Part shown: piece after piece, positions 54,774-63,652 of the stretch
How positions within the stretch are numbered: the first letter of the stretch is position 1
How the letters are laid out: every line of letters begins with the position of its first letter
Assembly: GCF_000445475.1 (NCBI RefSeq)
Contig: NZ_AUPZ01000002.1
Span: forward strand, 248,001-312,000
Direction of reading: 5' to 3'
DNA: 64,000 bases
Source: Sulfurimonas hongkongensis
Lineage (GTDB): Bacteria; Campylobacterota; Campylobacteria; Campylobacterales; Sulfurimonadaceae
The notes under the pieces: model-generated
Database searches by the model: none
Told to the model about the DNA's origin: nothing
The model's input: the letters and a program-made list of their open reading frames with translations, nothing else
Program-made: the position numbers and the translations under genes

Positions 54774-56240
54774 ATGATTTCATGGATGCAAAGACATAAA
54801 AAATATCTCATTATAACTATTTGGATTTCAACTATAGCTTTCGTCGGAGCAGGCTTTGTTGGATGGGGGCAATACTCTTATGGAGACAAGGCTGGAGCTG
54901 CTGCAAAGGTTGGAGACGTTGAGATAACCATAGGTGAACTTCAAAAAACTTACTCAAATCTTTACGCTCAATACAACGAGATGTTTCAAGGCAACTTTGA
55001 TGAAGAAAAAGCAAAAAGTTTCGGACTCCAATCGCAGGCGCTAAAACAGCTTATAAACCAAGCACTTGTTTTAAATCTTGGTATCTCTTATGACTTAGAT
55101 GTAAGTGAAAAAGAGATTTTAGAGAGACTCAAGACTAAGGAATTTTTCTTTAAAGATGGTGTTTTTGATAAAGAGATTTATAAGCAGGTTTTATCAAGAA
55201 ATAACATGACTACAAAAGAGTATGAAGCAGATATAAAAAAAGAGCTTTTGATACAAAAAACCTTAGCTTTATTGCCAGTTGATGTAAGTAAAAATGAACT
55301 TGATATCATAGAAAATATCTTAAATATAGCAGATAAGATAGAGTATAAAGTAATAAGTGATGAAAAAATCTCAGTTGACACTTCAGATGAAGTTCTTATG
55401 CCATATTGGGAAAAAAACAAACAAAACTTTATGAGTGAAGTCATGTATGAAGTTAAGTTTATAAAGCAGCCAAGAGTCTCTGGTAAGTATGAAGATAAAG
55501 AGATACGAGAGTACTATGAAGAGAACAAGATTAACTTCAAAGATACAGATGCAAAGATACTTCCATTTGAGGGCGCAAAAGCATCAGTAATAGCCAAACT
55601 TGATGCAAAAGAAACTAAAGATACAGCTCTTAGAGCTTACATAGACTACAAAAAAGGAACTCTCGCTCCTGATATAGAGGTAACAACTACTATTATCTCA
55701 GCTTCAAATAACCCTTATAATGACGAAGTTTTAGAAGCTATTTCAAAAACATCTCCTACATCTCCACTGTTAAAGCCAATCTTAGTAGGAGATGAGTACT
55801 TTACATTTGAACTGATAAAAACTATCCCATCAAGTGTAAAGAGTTATGAAGATGCTAAAGATGAGATTTTGCCAAAATATGTTCAAGAGCAAAAAAACAA
55901 CAAGCTCTTAGAGTTAGCTAAAAACTCAGTTAAGACGTTTAAAGGAGACTCTACAGATTTTATAACAAATCAAGATGCAAACAAGATTGCAAATCTTCAA
56001 GAGACAGAGGCAAACGAATTTTTAAACGCTCTTTTTGCAACAGACAAAAAAAGAGGATTTATAGCTTTAAATAGTGGAAAAATTGTTCTTTATAACATCT
56101 TGGAACAAAAACTGCTTGAGAATTCTAATAACAACCCTAACAACCCTATAGTTAGGATAAAGAGTGACTTGTTTAACGAAGGTTTGGTAAAAAACCTCCA
56201 AAACAAGTACAAAACAGAGATATTTATTCAAGGACTCTAA
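54774..56240 (+). CDS. PpiD/SurA-like periplasmic folding factor
   Basis: A 488-aa protein with one N-terminal transmembrane anchor (about 11-32) and a SurA-N-type chaperone domain (about 40-170) with SQALKQLINQALVLN and NNMTTKEYEADIKKELL. A parvulin-type isomerase core is poorly conserved, so it may act mainly as a chaperone for exported proteins. It is followed 1 base later by ftsA; the same order, a PpiD-like gene before ftsA and ftsZ, occurs in Helicobacter pylori. Confidence 0.85.
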   Translation: MISWMQRHKKYLIITIWISTIAFVGAGFVGWGQYSYGDKAGAAAKVGDVEITIGELQKTYSNLYAQYNEMFQGNFDEEKAKSFGLQSQALKQLINQALVLNLGISYDLDVSEKEILERLKTKEFFFKDGVFDKEIYKQVLSRNNMTTKEYEADIKKELLIQKTLALLPVDVSKNELDIIENILNIADKIEYKVISDEKISVDTSDEVLMPYWEKNKQNFMSEVMYEVKFIKQPRVSGKYEDKEIREYYEENKINFKDTDAKILPFEGAKASVIAKLDAKETKDTALRAYIDYKKGTLAPDIEVTTTIISASNNPYNDEVLEAISKTSPTSPLLKPILVGDEYFTFELIKTIPSSVKSYEDAKDEILPKYVQEQKNNKLLELAKNSVKTFKGDSTDFITNQDANKIANLQETEANEFLNALFATDKKRGFIALNSGKIVLYNILEQKLLENSNNNPNNPIVRIKSDLFNEGLVKNLQNKYKTEIFIQGL

Positions 56241-56241
56241 G

Positions 56242-57600
56242 TTGAGCAGAACTGTTTTAGCCATAGATGTTGGTTCCACAAAGATATGCGCTATCATTGC
56301 TGAAATTGCCGATGATAATTCAGTATCTATAACGGGTGCTGGTATTTCTAAAGCGCAAGGTTTAAAAAGAGGAAGCATAACAAATATAGAGTTAGCCTCA
56401 AAATCTATAAAAACTGCAATAAATGATGCAAAAAGAGTCTCTGGTAGTGATGTCAAAACTGCTATAGTCTCTATATCTGGTGCATACACTAAAAGTCTAA
56501 ACTCAAACGGTATAGTTAACATTCAAAACAAAGAAGTAAGTTTTAAAGAGATTGAGCGAGTTATGAACACCTCTGTTTATAACGCCAACATACCAAACGA
56601 GTATGAGATACTCCATGCTCTTCCATATAACTTTAAGGTCGATGATCAGGATTTTATAGAAGACCCGCTTGGTATGAATGCTTCAAGACTTGAAGTTGAA
56701 GCACACATCATAACTACTCAAAAGTCAAACCTAAACAACCTAAAAAAAGCTGTTCGTGGAGCTGGTGTGGAGGTAGAAAATGTAGTACTCAATGGCTATG
56801 CATCTTCTATAGCTACTCTAAATCCTGATGAAAAAGAGCTAGGCGTTGCCGTTATTGATATGGGTGGAAACACGAGCAATATAACCATCCACTCTGGTAA
56901 TTCCATCAGATATAATGACTTTTTGGGAGTCGGCTCGAACCATGTTACAAGTGACTTATCTATGGCTCTACATACTCCACTCAATATTGCCGATAGTGTA
57001 AAGCTAAGTTATGGCTCACTTCTTGCTCCTAGCAATGAGCTTATAGAGCTTCCAATTATAGGTGATGAGGAGACTACTCACGAGGTCTCTCTTGAAGTAG
57101 TTCACAATGTCATCTTTGCAAGAGTTGAAGAGACACTTATGATACTAGCCCAGTTTATAGAAAATAGCGGTCTTAAAGATCAGCTAGGAGCTGGTATAGT
57201 TCTAACTGGTGGTTTCTCAAAGATGGAAGGCATCAGAGAGTTAGCTGTAGCTACATTTGGTTCAGTGCCTGTTCGCCTTGCTCGCCCAATAGAAATGGAC
57301 GGACTTTTTGACAACTTAAGAAGTGCGGAGTTCTCAAGTGCTATCGGTTTGGTTATGTATAGTGCAAAATACTACACTCCTTATGAGATAGATGTAAACA
57401 AAAGAGTTCGGCACTCAAACGAGACACCTGTTTCACAAAGTAAGGTAAACTTCTCTACTGAGAGTGAGATTCCTATTGCACCCTCGGCTGAAGAAGAGCA
57501 AGAGCAAAAAATGGTTTCTTTGGAATCTAAAAAAGATAAAAAAAACGATGAAGCTGGAGTTTTTAGCAAATTTTGGAACTGGGCAACCCAGCTATTTTAA
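56242..57600 (+). CDS. ftsA: Cell division protein FtsA
   Basis: Actin-like protein that anchors the FtsZ ring to the membrane. Motifs: AIDVGSTKICAIIAEI (phosphate 1), VAVIDMGGNTSNITI (phosphate 2), and GAGIVLTGGFSKMEGI (adenosine). The C-terminal amphipathic helix VFSKFWNWATQLF is the membrane-targeting sequence. The start is TTG, 6 bases after AAGGA. ftsZ follows 11 bases later. Confidence 0.95.
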   Translation: MSRTVLAIDVGSTKICAIIAEIADDNSVSITGAGISKAQGLKRGSITNIELASKSIKTAINDAKRVSGSDVKTAIVSISGAYTKSLNSNGIVNIQNKEVSFKEIERVMNTSVYNANIPNEYEILHALPYNFKVDDQDFIEDPLGMNASRLEVEAHIITTQKSNLNNLKKAVRGAGVEVENVVLNGYASSIATLNPDEKELGVAVIDMGGNTSNITIHSGNSIRYNDFLGVGSNHVTSDLSMALHTPLNIADSVKLSYGSLLAPSNELIELPIIGDEETTHEVSLEVVHNVIFARVEETLMILAQFIENSGLKDQLGAGIVLTGGFSKMEGIRELAVATFGSVPVRLARPIEMDGLFDNLRSAEFSSAIGLVMYSAKYYTPYEIDVNKRVRHSNETPVSQSKVNFSTESEIPIAPSAEEEQEQKMVSLESKKDKKNDEAGVFSKFWNWATQLF

Positions 57601-57611
57601 GGAGTAAGATT

Positions 57612-58730
57612 ATGGAACCATATGTAATTGAAGAAGCAAGCAACCTAAGTGGAGCAAGAATAATAGCAGTAGGCGTAGGTGGCGGTGGTGGTAACATGAT
57701 CGGTCATATGATTAAAGAGGGTGTTTGTGGCATCGAGATGATTATGATAAACACTGATGCTCAAGTTCTTTATGAAGCAGAGAGCGCATCTAAGATTCAG
57801 ATAGGTACAAAGCTTACTAAGGGTCTTGGTGCTGGAATGAAGCCCGCTATTGGAAAAGACTCAGCGCTAGAGAGCTATGATGAGATTAGAGACGCTCTTG
57901 ATGGTGCTGATATAGTCTTTATATCAGCAGGTCTAGGCGGTGGAACTGGGACTGGTGCTGCTCCTGTTATTGCCCAAATAGCAAAAGAAGTTGGGGCTTT
58001 AACTATCTCTATAGTTACGAAACCTTTCTCCTTTGAGGGCAAAAAACGTCTAAAACTTGCTGAATCTGGACTAGAAGAGCTTAAGCTTGAGAGCGACTCT
58101 ATTGTAGTTATTCCAAATGACAAGCTACTCTCCATCATAGATAGAAGACTCGGACTAAAAGAGAGTTTTAAGATAGTTGATGGTGTTTTAGCTCAAGCTG
58201 TGAGTGGAACCTCGGGTGTAATACTTGCGAGTGGTGAAAATGATATAAATCTAGACTTTGCCGACTTGCAAACTGTAATGAGTCATAAAGGTATGGCACT
58301 TATGGGCGTTGGTGAATATGAGGGTGAAAATGCTGCTTATGAAGCTATTAAAGCAGCAATTGAGTCACCTCTACTTGACAACATGACAATTAACGGAGCT
58401 ATGGGTGTTTTAGTTCACTTCAAGATGCATCCAGATTTTCCACTTATGGAGATATCAGATGCTATGAATGTTGTACATGAGAGTGCACACGAAGATGCAG
58501 AGGTTATCTTTGGTACATCTACAGATGCGACTATTGAGCCAAATTATATAAAAATAACTATAATTGCAACAGGCTTTGAAAAAGATATGGGCACAGGTTC
58601 CAATAATGAAGACTTTGTAAGTGAAGAGCCACAAGCAAAAATAAAACTTCGTCCAAAATTAGTAGTTGGTGGAGAATATGATGAGAATTACTTGGATATT
58701 CCTTCATATATGAGACAACAACAGGATTAA
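57612..58730 (+). CDS. ftsZ: Cell division protein FtsZ
   Basis: Tubulin-like GTPase that forms the division ring. The GTP-binding signature GLGGGTGTGAAP is intact, with the N-terminal GVGGGGGNMIGHMI and NTDAQVL, and SIVTKPFSFEG. The C-terminal tail ends YLDIPSYMRQQQD, the conserved partner-binding peptide. The start at 57612 has GGAG just upstream; the frame is open to 57573 inside ftsA. Confidence 0.97.
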   Translation: MEPYVIEEASNLSGARIIAVGVGGGGGNMIGHMIKEGVCGIEMIMINTDAQVLYEAESASKIQIGTKLTKGLGAGMKPAIGKDSALESYDEIRDALDGADIVFISAGLGGGTGTGAAPVIAQIAKEVGALTISIVTKPFSFEGKKRLKLAESGLEELKLESDSIVVIPNDKLLSIIDRRLGLKESFKIVDGVLAQAVSGTSGVILASGENDINLDFADLQTVMSHKGMALMGVGEYEGENAAYEAIKAAIESPLLDNMTINGAMGVLVHFKMHPDFPLMEISDAMNVVHESAHEDAEVIFGTSTDATIEPNYIKITIIATGFEKDMGTGSNNEDFVSEEPQAKIKLRPKLVVGGEYDENYLDIPSYMRQQQD

Positions 58731-58810
58731 AGATATTGTCGTCTTGGCTTACTGATTGAGATCAAAAGCTTGACTTTTTAATTATATAAATTTTAAGTAA
58801 AAGAGTAATA

Positions 58811-59245
58811 ATGAACAAAATATTTCTAATGGTAGTTTTATCTACTTTCTTATTTTCATCTGAGATACCAACAAGAACTGGTGTATTTCCCCAAAAAGAG
58901 ATGAAGTCTCAAAATATAACTATAGCAGAAATGGTAGCACAAGAAACATCTAAATCCCTTCCTCAAGTGATAGACAAATATACAACTTTTACATCTATAA
59001 AAAATGACGGTGCTACACTTGTATATACTTTTGAGATAAACACTGGTTCAAAGAGTGATGAGGCTGTGAGAAAAGAAGATAGATCAAGAATGAAAGAAGC
59101 TGTAACTATGGGAGTTTGTCAAACTTCACATAAGTTTTTAAAAGCTGGCATAAATGCATTATATGTTTACATCAGTGCAAAATCTAAAGCTAAACTTTTT
59201 GAGTTTAATATCTCACAAGAAGATTGTCCTGTTATCTTAGAATAG
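58811..59245 (+). CDS. Secreted protein of unknown function
   Basis: A 144-aa protein with a Sec signal peptide (cleavage near FSS-EI). Two cysteines (VCQTSH and EDCPVI) may form a disulfide. The mature part is alpha/beta, with no recognised domain. It precedes the Crp-type regulator by 10 bases and may be transcribed with it. Confidence 0.7.
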   Translation: MNKIFLMVVLSTFLFSSEIPTRTGVFPQKEMKSQNITIAEMVAQETSKSLPQVIDKYTTFTSIKNDGATLVYTFEINTGSKSDEAVRKEDRSRMKEAVTMGVCQTSHKFLKAGINALYVYISAKSKAKLFEFNISQEDCPVILE

Positions 59246-59255
59246 GACTTAAGAG

Positions 59256-59912
59256 TTGTCTATTCGAGAGATTTTGGAATCTTTGATCTTTTTTAGCTCT
59301 CTTGATGCTAAAGAGATAGAGCTCTTATCTTCTTTTTGTACGCTTACTACTTACGCAAATGAGTATGTGCTTCATTATGAAAATGAGCAGAGTCAAAACT
59401 TAGAGTTTCTTATAAGTGGCTTAGCAAAATCCTACAAGATAGACAAACACAAAAATGAAATTTTTCTATACTATATATATAAAAACTCTCTACTCTCAGA
59501 GATAGAGAGTTTTAAAAGCCAAACTCTTAACTTTTTTTCCAACATCTCTATTGTTGAAGAGTCCTTAGTTTTAAACATAGACTATGGGCTATTTAAAGAA
59601 AATTTTTTAGATAAACAAAAACTCTGCCTAGAGCTATCTTGTGAGGTAAATGAAAGATCTCAAAAACTTCAATCTTTGATAAATCGTGAGTTTATATATG
59701 ACTCAGTTCAAAAGGTCTCTATGATGCTTCACAGTGATTTAGAGATGTTTAACAAACTAAAAAGACACGATATATCTCTAATACTTCACATACAACCAGC
59801 AACTCTATCTCGCGTTTTAAATAGACTAAAGAGAAATAATATTATTGATATAATACATGGTCGAATTAAGGTGCTAGATTCAAAAGCATTGAAGGAAGTA
59901 GCAAATGACTAA
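59256..59912 (+). CDS. Crp/Fnr-family regulator near nosZ (Nss-like)
   Basis: A 218-aa regulator with a Crp-type sensor fold (about 20-115) and a winged helix near 170-205 (DISLILHIQPATLSRVLNRLKR). It lacks an FNR cysteine cluster. The start is TTG, after AGGACTTAAGAG. It overlaps the following membrane-sensor gene by 8 bases and sits one gene before nosZ. In Wolinella, Crp-type Nss regulators control nitrate and nitrous oxide genes; the same role here is inference. Confidence 0.85.
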   Translation: MSIREILESLIFFSSLDAKEIELLSSFCTLTTYANEYVLHYENEQSQNLEFLISGLAKSYKIDKHKNEIFLYYIYKNSLLSEIESFKSQTLNFFSNISIVEESLVLNIDYGLFKENFLDKQKLCLELSCEVNERSQKLQSLINREFIYDSVQKVSMMLHSDLEMFNKLKRHDISLILHIQPATLSRVLNRLKRNNIIDIIHGRIKVLDSKALKEVAND

Positions 59913-60876
59913 TATAAAAGTAGTTGGCATACTTATTTTTATACTCTCTATCACTCTAGCTCTACTCTCTAGCCAGATTTCAAAGCAAAATAGTTTTAAC
60001 AATGATTTTCTTGATCTTCTAAACTCACAAAAAGCTTTTACACAAGATATAGCTAAAAATATATTTTTTGTATATAGATATAGAGATTCTTCAACAAAAG
60101 AGTTAGATAAGTCTATAAAAGCATTTGTTAAAAATATGGAAAATAGAGAATTTCCAATAGAGCAAAAAGGCTCTTTAGAGATAACTCAAAAAACTAGAAA
60201 AATAACTAAGTTATGGAACGAATTTTATCTTCTTGTACAAAACTTTAGAGATAAAGCCAAAACGACTTCTCCCTATTCAACTATTTTGCTAGAAAAAATG
60301 GTAAATGATATATACCACGCAAATATAAAGCTTGTTATGGAGTTTGATGAACTCATCAAGATGCATAAAACTGAGTATGAAAAAAACTTTCATAGCTCTA
60401 AAAGCCTTCAATACACTCTTTTTTTAATCCTAGTAGTGCTTCTTGTATATCTCTTTACTCAGCTAAAAGAGTTAATCTCTTTTATACAGAAATTTTTATC
60501 AACTTCAAAAAAAATTATTACAAATTCCAGCATTAAAGACCTAGAACCTATAAAAATGAAAAATGAAAGCAAAGAGATACTACAAGCAAGAAATAACTTT
60601 AACTTACTTGTAGAAAAAATTAATAGCTCCATAGAAAATTCAAGTCACTCCATTGAACACTCTTTTGGCTCTTTGTATCAAGTTGAGAGTAACATTACAG
60701 ATCTCTTAGAGCTAATCTATACCATGCAAGGGACTCACTCTATAGACAAAGAGCTAACTAAAAGAGAGGATGCTCTTATAGACTCACTAGAAGAGCTAAC
60801 AACCTCTGCAAAGAGACTAGAGGACTTAAAAAAAGACTTAAATTCTCTTATTTCTAGTTCTATTCTTAAATCTTAA
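59905..60876 (+). CDS. Membrane sensor-like protein (PilJ/NarX-type sensor region, no output domain)
   Basis: A 323-aa protein with a short N-terminal membrane helix, a periplasmic helical region (about 30-165) containing NSQKAFTQDIAKNIFFVYRY, which recalls the helix pattern of PilJ/NarX nitrate sensors, then a second helix and a cytoplasmic coiled coil (about 200-320). No histidine kinase, methyl-accepting tip or GGDEF is seen. It overlaps the Crp-type regulator by 8 bases and precedes nosZ by 121 bases. It may relay a nitrogen-oxide signal to the regulator. Confidence 0.65.
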   Translation: MTNIKVVGILIFILSITLALLSSQISKQNSFNNDFLDLLNSQKAFTQDIAKNIFFVYRYRDSSTKELDKSIKAFVKNMENREFPIEQKGSLEITQKTRKITKLWNEFYLLVQNFRDKAKTTSPYSTILLEKMVNDIYHANIKLVMEFDELIKMHKTEYEKNFHSSKSLQYTLFLILVVLLVYLFTQLKELISFIQKFLSTSKKIITNSSIKDLEPIKMKNESKEILQARNNFNLLVEKINSSIENSSHSIEHSFGSLYQVESNITDLLELIYTMQGTHSIDKELTKREDALIDSLEELTTSAKRLEDLKKDLNSLISSSILKS

Positions 60877-60902
60877 ATAAATTTCAAAATTAATTTTATA
60901 AT

Positions 60903-60916
60903 TTGACCTTAGTCAA
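60903..60916. promoter_or_regulatory. FNR/Nss-like palindrome before nosZ
   Basis: TTGACCTTAGTCAA is a perfect palindrome, extended to 18 bases (60901-60918). It matches the FNR-type pattern. A -10-like TATAAT lies at 60934-60939. Placing the start near 60946 puts the box near -36, slightly closer than the usual class II spacing. Confidence 0.65.
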
Positions 60917-60997
60917 ATTATAGACCTCAAAAATATAATAGTATTACGAATCATTTGGGTATATTTTTATATTCAAAGGAATTTTAAGGAGAAGAAA

Positions 60998-63598
60998 ATG
61001 ACTAAGCATTTCAATAAGCTTGCTTCAGTTCTTTTAGGCACTACACTAGCTGCAACAGTTGCATCAGCAGCTTCAGGTGGTGAGCTACAAGAAGTAATGA
61101 AGAAAAGAGGCTTAACAGAACAAGACATTATTCGTGCTGCTAAGACATATCTGCCATCAGGTGGTAGAGATGAATTTGTAGTATTTAGCTCAGCTGGACA
61201 AGCTGGACAAGTTATAGTTTATGGTGTTCCTTCAATGAAAATCTTGAAGTACATTGGTGTATTTACACCTGAGCCTTGGCAAGGTTATGGCTTTGATGAG
61301 GAATCTAAAAAGGTTCTAAGACAAGGTAACATCCGTGGAAGAGAGATTAACTGGGGAGACACTCATCACCCTGCTCTATCTGAAAAAGATGGTAAGTATG
61401 ATGGTAAGTGGTTAGCAATCAACGATAAAGCGACTCCTCGTATAGCTATCATCTCTTTGGCTGACTTTGAGACTCAACAAATAGCTGTAAACCCTGTTTT
61501 TAAATCTGCTCACGGTGGAGCTTTCTTTACACAAAACTCAGAGTATATCATAGAAGCTGCTCAATATGCTGCTCCATTTGATAATGACTATGCACCTATA
61601 GAAGAGTACAAAGAGAGATACCGTGGTGGTGTCACTATGTGGAAGTTTGATTCTAAAATTGGTCGTATAAAACAAAAAGACTCTTTTACTATCGAGATGC
61701 CTCCATATATGCAAGATTTAAGTGATGCTGGTAAAGGTGTCTCTCATGGTTGGGGCTTTACAAACTCATTTAACTCAGAGATGTACACAGGTGGAATCGA
61801 AGTTGGTATGCCACCAAATGAAGCTGGTATGTCAAGAAATGACACTGACTTTTTACATGTTTATAACTGGAAAAAGCTTGCAAAACTTGCAGAAGATAAA
61901 AAAAATGTAAAAGTTGTAAATGGACATAGAATTGTTCCTATGGATGTTGCGGTTAAGCATGAAGCACTATTTTTAATCCCAGAGCCTAAATCACCTCACG
62001 GTGTTGATGTCTCTCCTGATGGTGAATATATCACAGTTTGTGGTAAGTTAGATACTCACGCTTCTGTTTATAAATGGAGTAAGATTCAAAAACTTATCAA
62101 GAGCAAAAAATACGCTGGTAAAGACCCATATGGTATTCCTATCTTAGATATGAAAGAATCACTACATGGTCAAGCTGAACTAGGTCTTGGGCCATTGCAT
62201 AACCAATACTCAAACGTAGATGGTGAAATCTATACTTCACTATATGTTGATTCACAAATTGTTAAGTGGAACTACAAAACTCTTAAAGTTTTAGACAAAG
62301 TAAATGTTCACTACAATGTTGGTCACCTTTGTGGAATGGAAGGAAAATCTGCTGATCCTCAAGGGAAATATGTTATTTCACTAAACAAACTAGTGATTGA
62401 TAGATATCAACCTGTTGGACCATTGCATCCACAAAGTCACCAGCTAATTGACATTAGTGGTAAAAAAATGGATCTTTTATATGATATGCCTATTCCATTA
62501 GGTGAACCTCACCAAGCTGTTGCTATCCGTGCTGAGAAGCTTCACCCACACGTTAGATACCCAATGGGAACAAACGTAAGAACTGGTAAGATTCATGAAG
62601 GTAAAACTTTGGCGGGTCAAGAGAGAATTGAGAGAGATGGTAATAAAGTTACTGTATATGCTACTGTTGTTCGTTCACACATCAACCCTGAGAGAATCAC
62701 GGTTAATAAAGGTGATGAGGTAACTATGTACTTAACAAACCTTGAGAGAGCTCAAGATGAGACTCACGCATTTACAGTTAGTCAACATGATGTTCACGTC
62801 TCACTAGAACCTGGTAAAACAGGAAGTGTTAAGTTTACTGCTGACTTAGAGGGAGTTTTTCCTTACTATTGTACAGAGTTTTGTTCTGCACTTCACTTAG
62901 AGATGATGGGTTACTTAATGGTTAAAGATCCGAACAAAAAATATACTTCGGCTCAAAAACTAAAAATGCAAACAATGTCAAAAGATGAGTTAATAGCTGA
63001 GTACAAAAAAACTGTTGCAGTAAATGACGCTACAGATGCTGTTATTCAATCAGTTGTTAAGTTCTTAAAAGACAATAAGTTTGATAAACATAAAGTTGTA
63101 GCTGACCTTGTAACTGATGCGTTTGATCAATATAACCAAATTCCTGCTCAGAAAAAGAAAGCTGATGAAGCCTACAAAAAAGGTGATTATGAAAAAGCTA
63201 TCCTTTTTGAAAATATGATTTGGCAACTAATGGTTAAAACTGCTGATGTTGGAATTCGTGCAAAAGACGCACTAGTAAGAGAGATCGCTACTAAACAATC
63301 TGCTGCTGCTGCTAGAGGTGAAAGAGCATTTGCTGAGGGTGGTTGTAATGGATGTCATGTTATTGGTAAAGTTTCATCTGGTCCAGACTTGACAGGTGTT
63401 TTACAAAGACATGAAAATGCTGAGAAGTGGGTAAGTGACTTTATCCTACATCCAGAAAAAATGTATGAAGACCCATATGTTAAGAGCATGATTGATTACT
63501 TCAAAATAAGAATGCCGAACCAAAATATGAGTAAAGAAGAGACTAAAGACATTATCGAATACCTAAAATGGGTTGATGAAAATGCTAACTTATTCTAA
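60998..63598 (+). CDS. nosZ: Nitrous oxide reductase, clade II, with C-terminal cytochrome c
   Basis: Reduces N2O to N2 in the periplasm. The signal peptide (LASVLLGTTLAATVASA) lacks the twin-arginine motif and is Sec type, as in clade II. CuZ ligands include D-T-H123-H124, and CuA residues are C625, C629, H633 and M636 (YYCTEFCSALHLEMMGY). A C-terminal c-type heme domain carries CNGCH at about 783-787 with a likely Met ligand downstream. The 866-aa length fits this fused class. An FNR-like palindrome lies upstream, and a strong hairpin follows the stop. Confidence 0.98.
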   Translation: MTKHFNKLASVLLGTTLAATVASAASGGELQEVMKKRGLTEQDIIRAAKTYLPSGGRDEFVVFSSAGQAGQVIVYGVPSMKILKYIGVFTPEPWQGYGFDEESKKVLRQGNIRGREINWGDTHHPALSEKDGKYDGKWLAINDKATPRIAIISLADFETQQIAVNPVFKSAHGGAFFTQNSEYIIEAAQYAAPFDNDYAPIEEYKERYRGGVTMWKFDSKIGRIKQKDSFTIEMPPYMQDLSDAGKGVSHGWGFTNSFNSEMYTGGIEVGMPPNEAGMSRNDTDFLHVYNWKKLAKLAEDKKNVKVVNGHRIVPMDVAVKHEALFLIPEPKSPHGVDVSPDGEYITVCGKLDTHASVYKWSKIQKLIKSKKYAGKDPYGIPILDMKESLHGQAELGLGPLHNQYSNVDGEIYTSLYVDSQIVKWNYKTLKVLDKVNVHYNVGHLCGMEGKSADPQGKYVISLNKLVIDRYQPVGPLHPQSHQLIDISGKKMDLLYDMPIPLGEPHQAVAIRAEKLHPHVRYPMGTNVRTGKIHEGKTLAGQERIERDGNKVTVYATVVRSHINPERITVNKGDEVTMYLTNLERAQDETHAFTVSQHDVHVSLEPGKTGSVKFTADLEGVFPYYCTEFCSALHLEMMGYLMVKDPNKKYTSAQKLKMQTMSKDELIAEYKKTVAVNDATDAVIQSVVKFLKDNKFDKHKVVADLVTDAFDQYNQIPAQKKKADEAYKKGDYEKAILFENMIWQLMVKTADVGIRAKDALVREIATKQSAAAARGERAFAEGGCNGCHVIGKVSSGPDLTGVLQRHENAEKWVSDFILHPEKMYEDPYVKSMIDYFKIRMPNQNMSKEETKDIIEYLKWVDENANLF

Positions 63599-63626
63599 GA
63601 TAAAAGACTAAGTTATACTCAATGTA

Positions 63627-63652
63627 AGATAGAGGAGTTGCCTCCTCTATCT
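63627..63652 (+). terminator. Intrinsic terminator after nosZ
   Basis: A perfect 11-bp stem AGATAGAGGAG/CTCCTCTATCT with a 4-base loop, followed by CTTATTTT, lies 28 bases past the nosZ stop. It implies that downstream nos genes have their own promoter. Confidence 0.88.
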
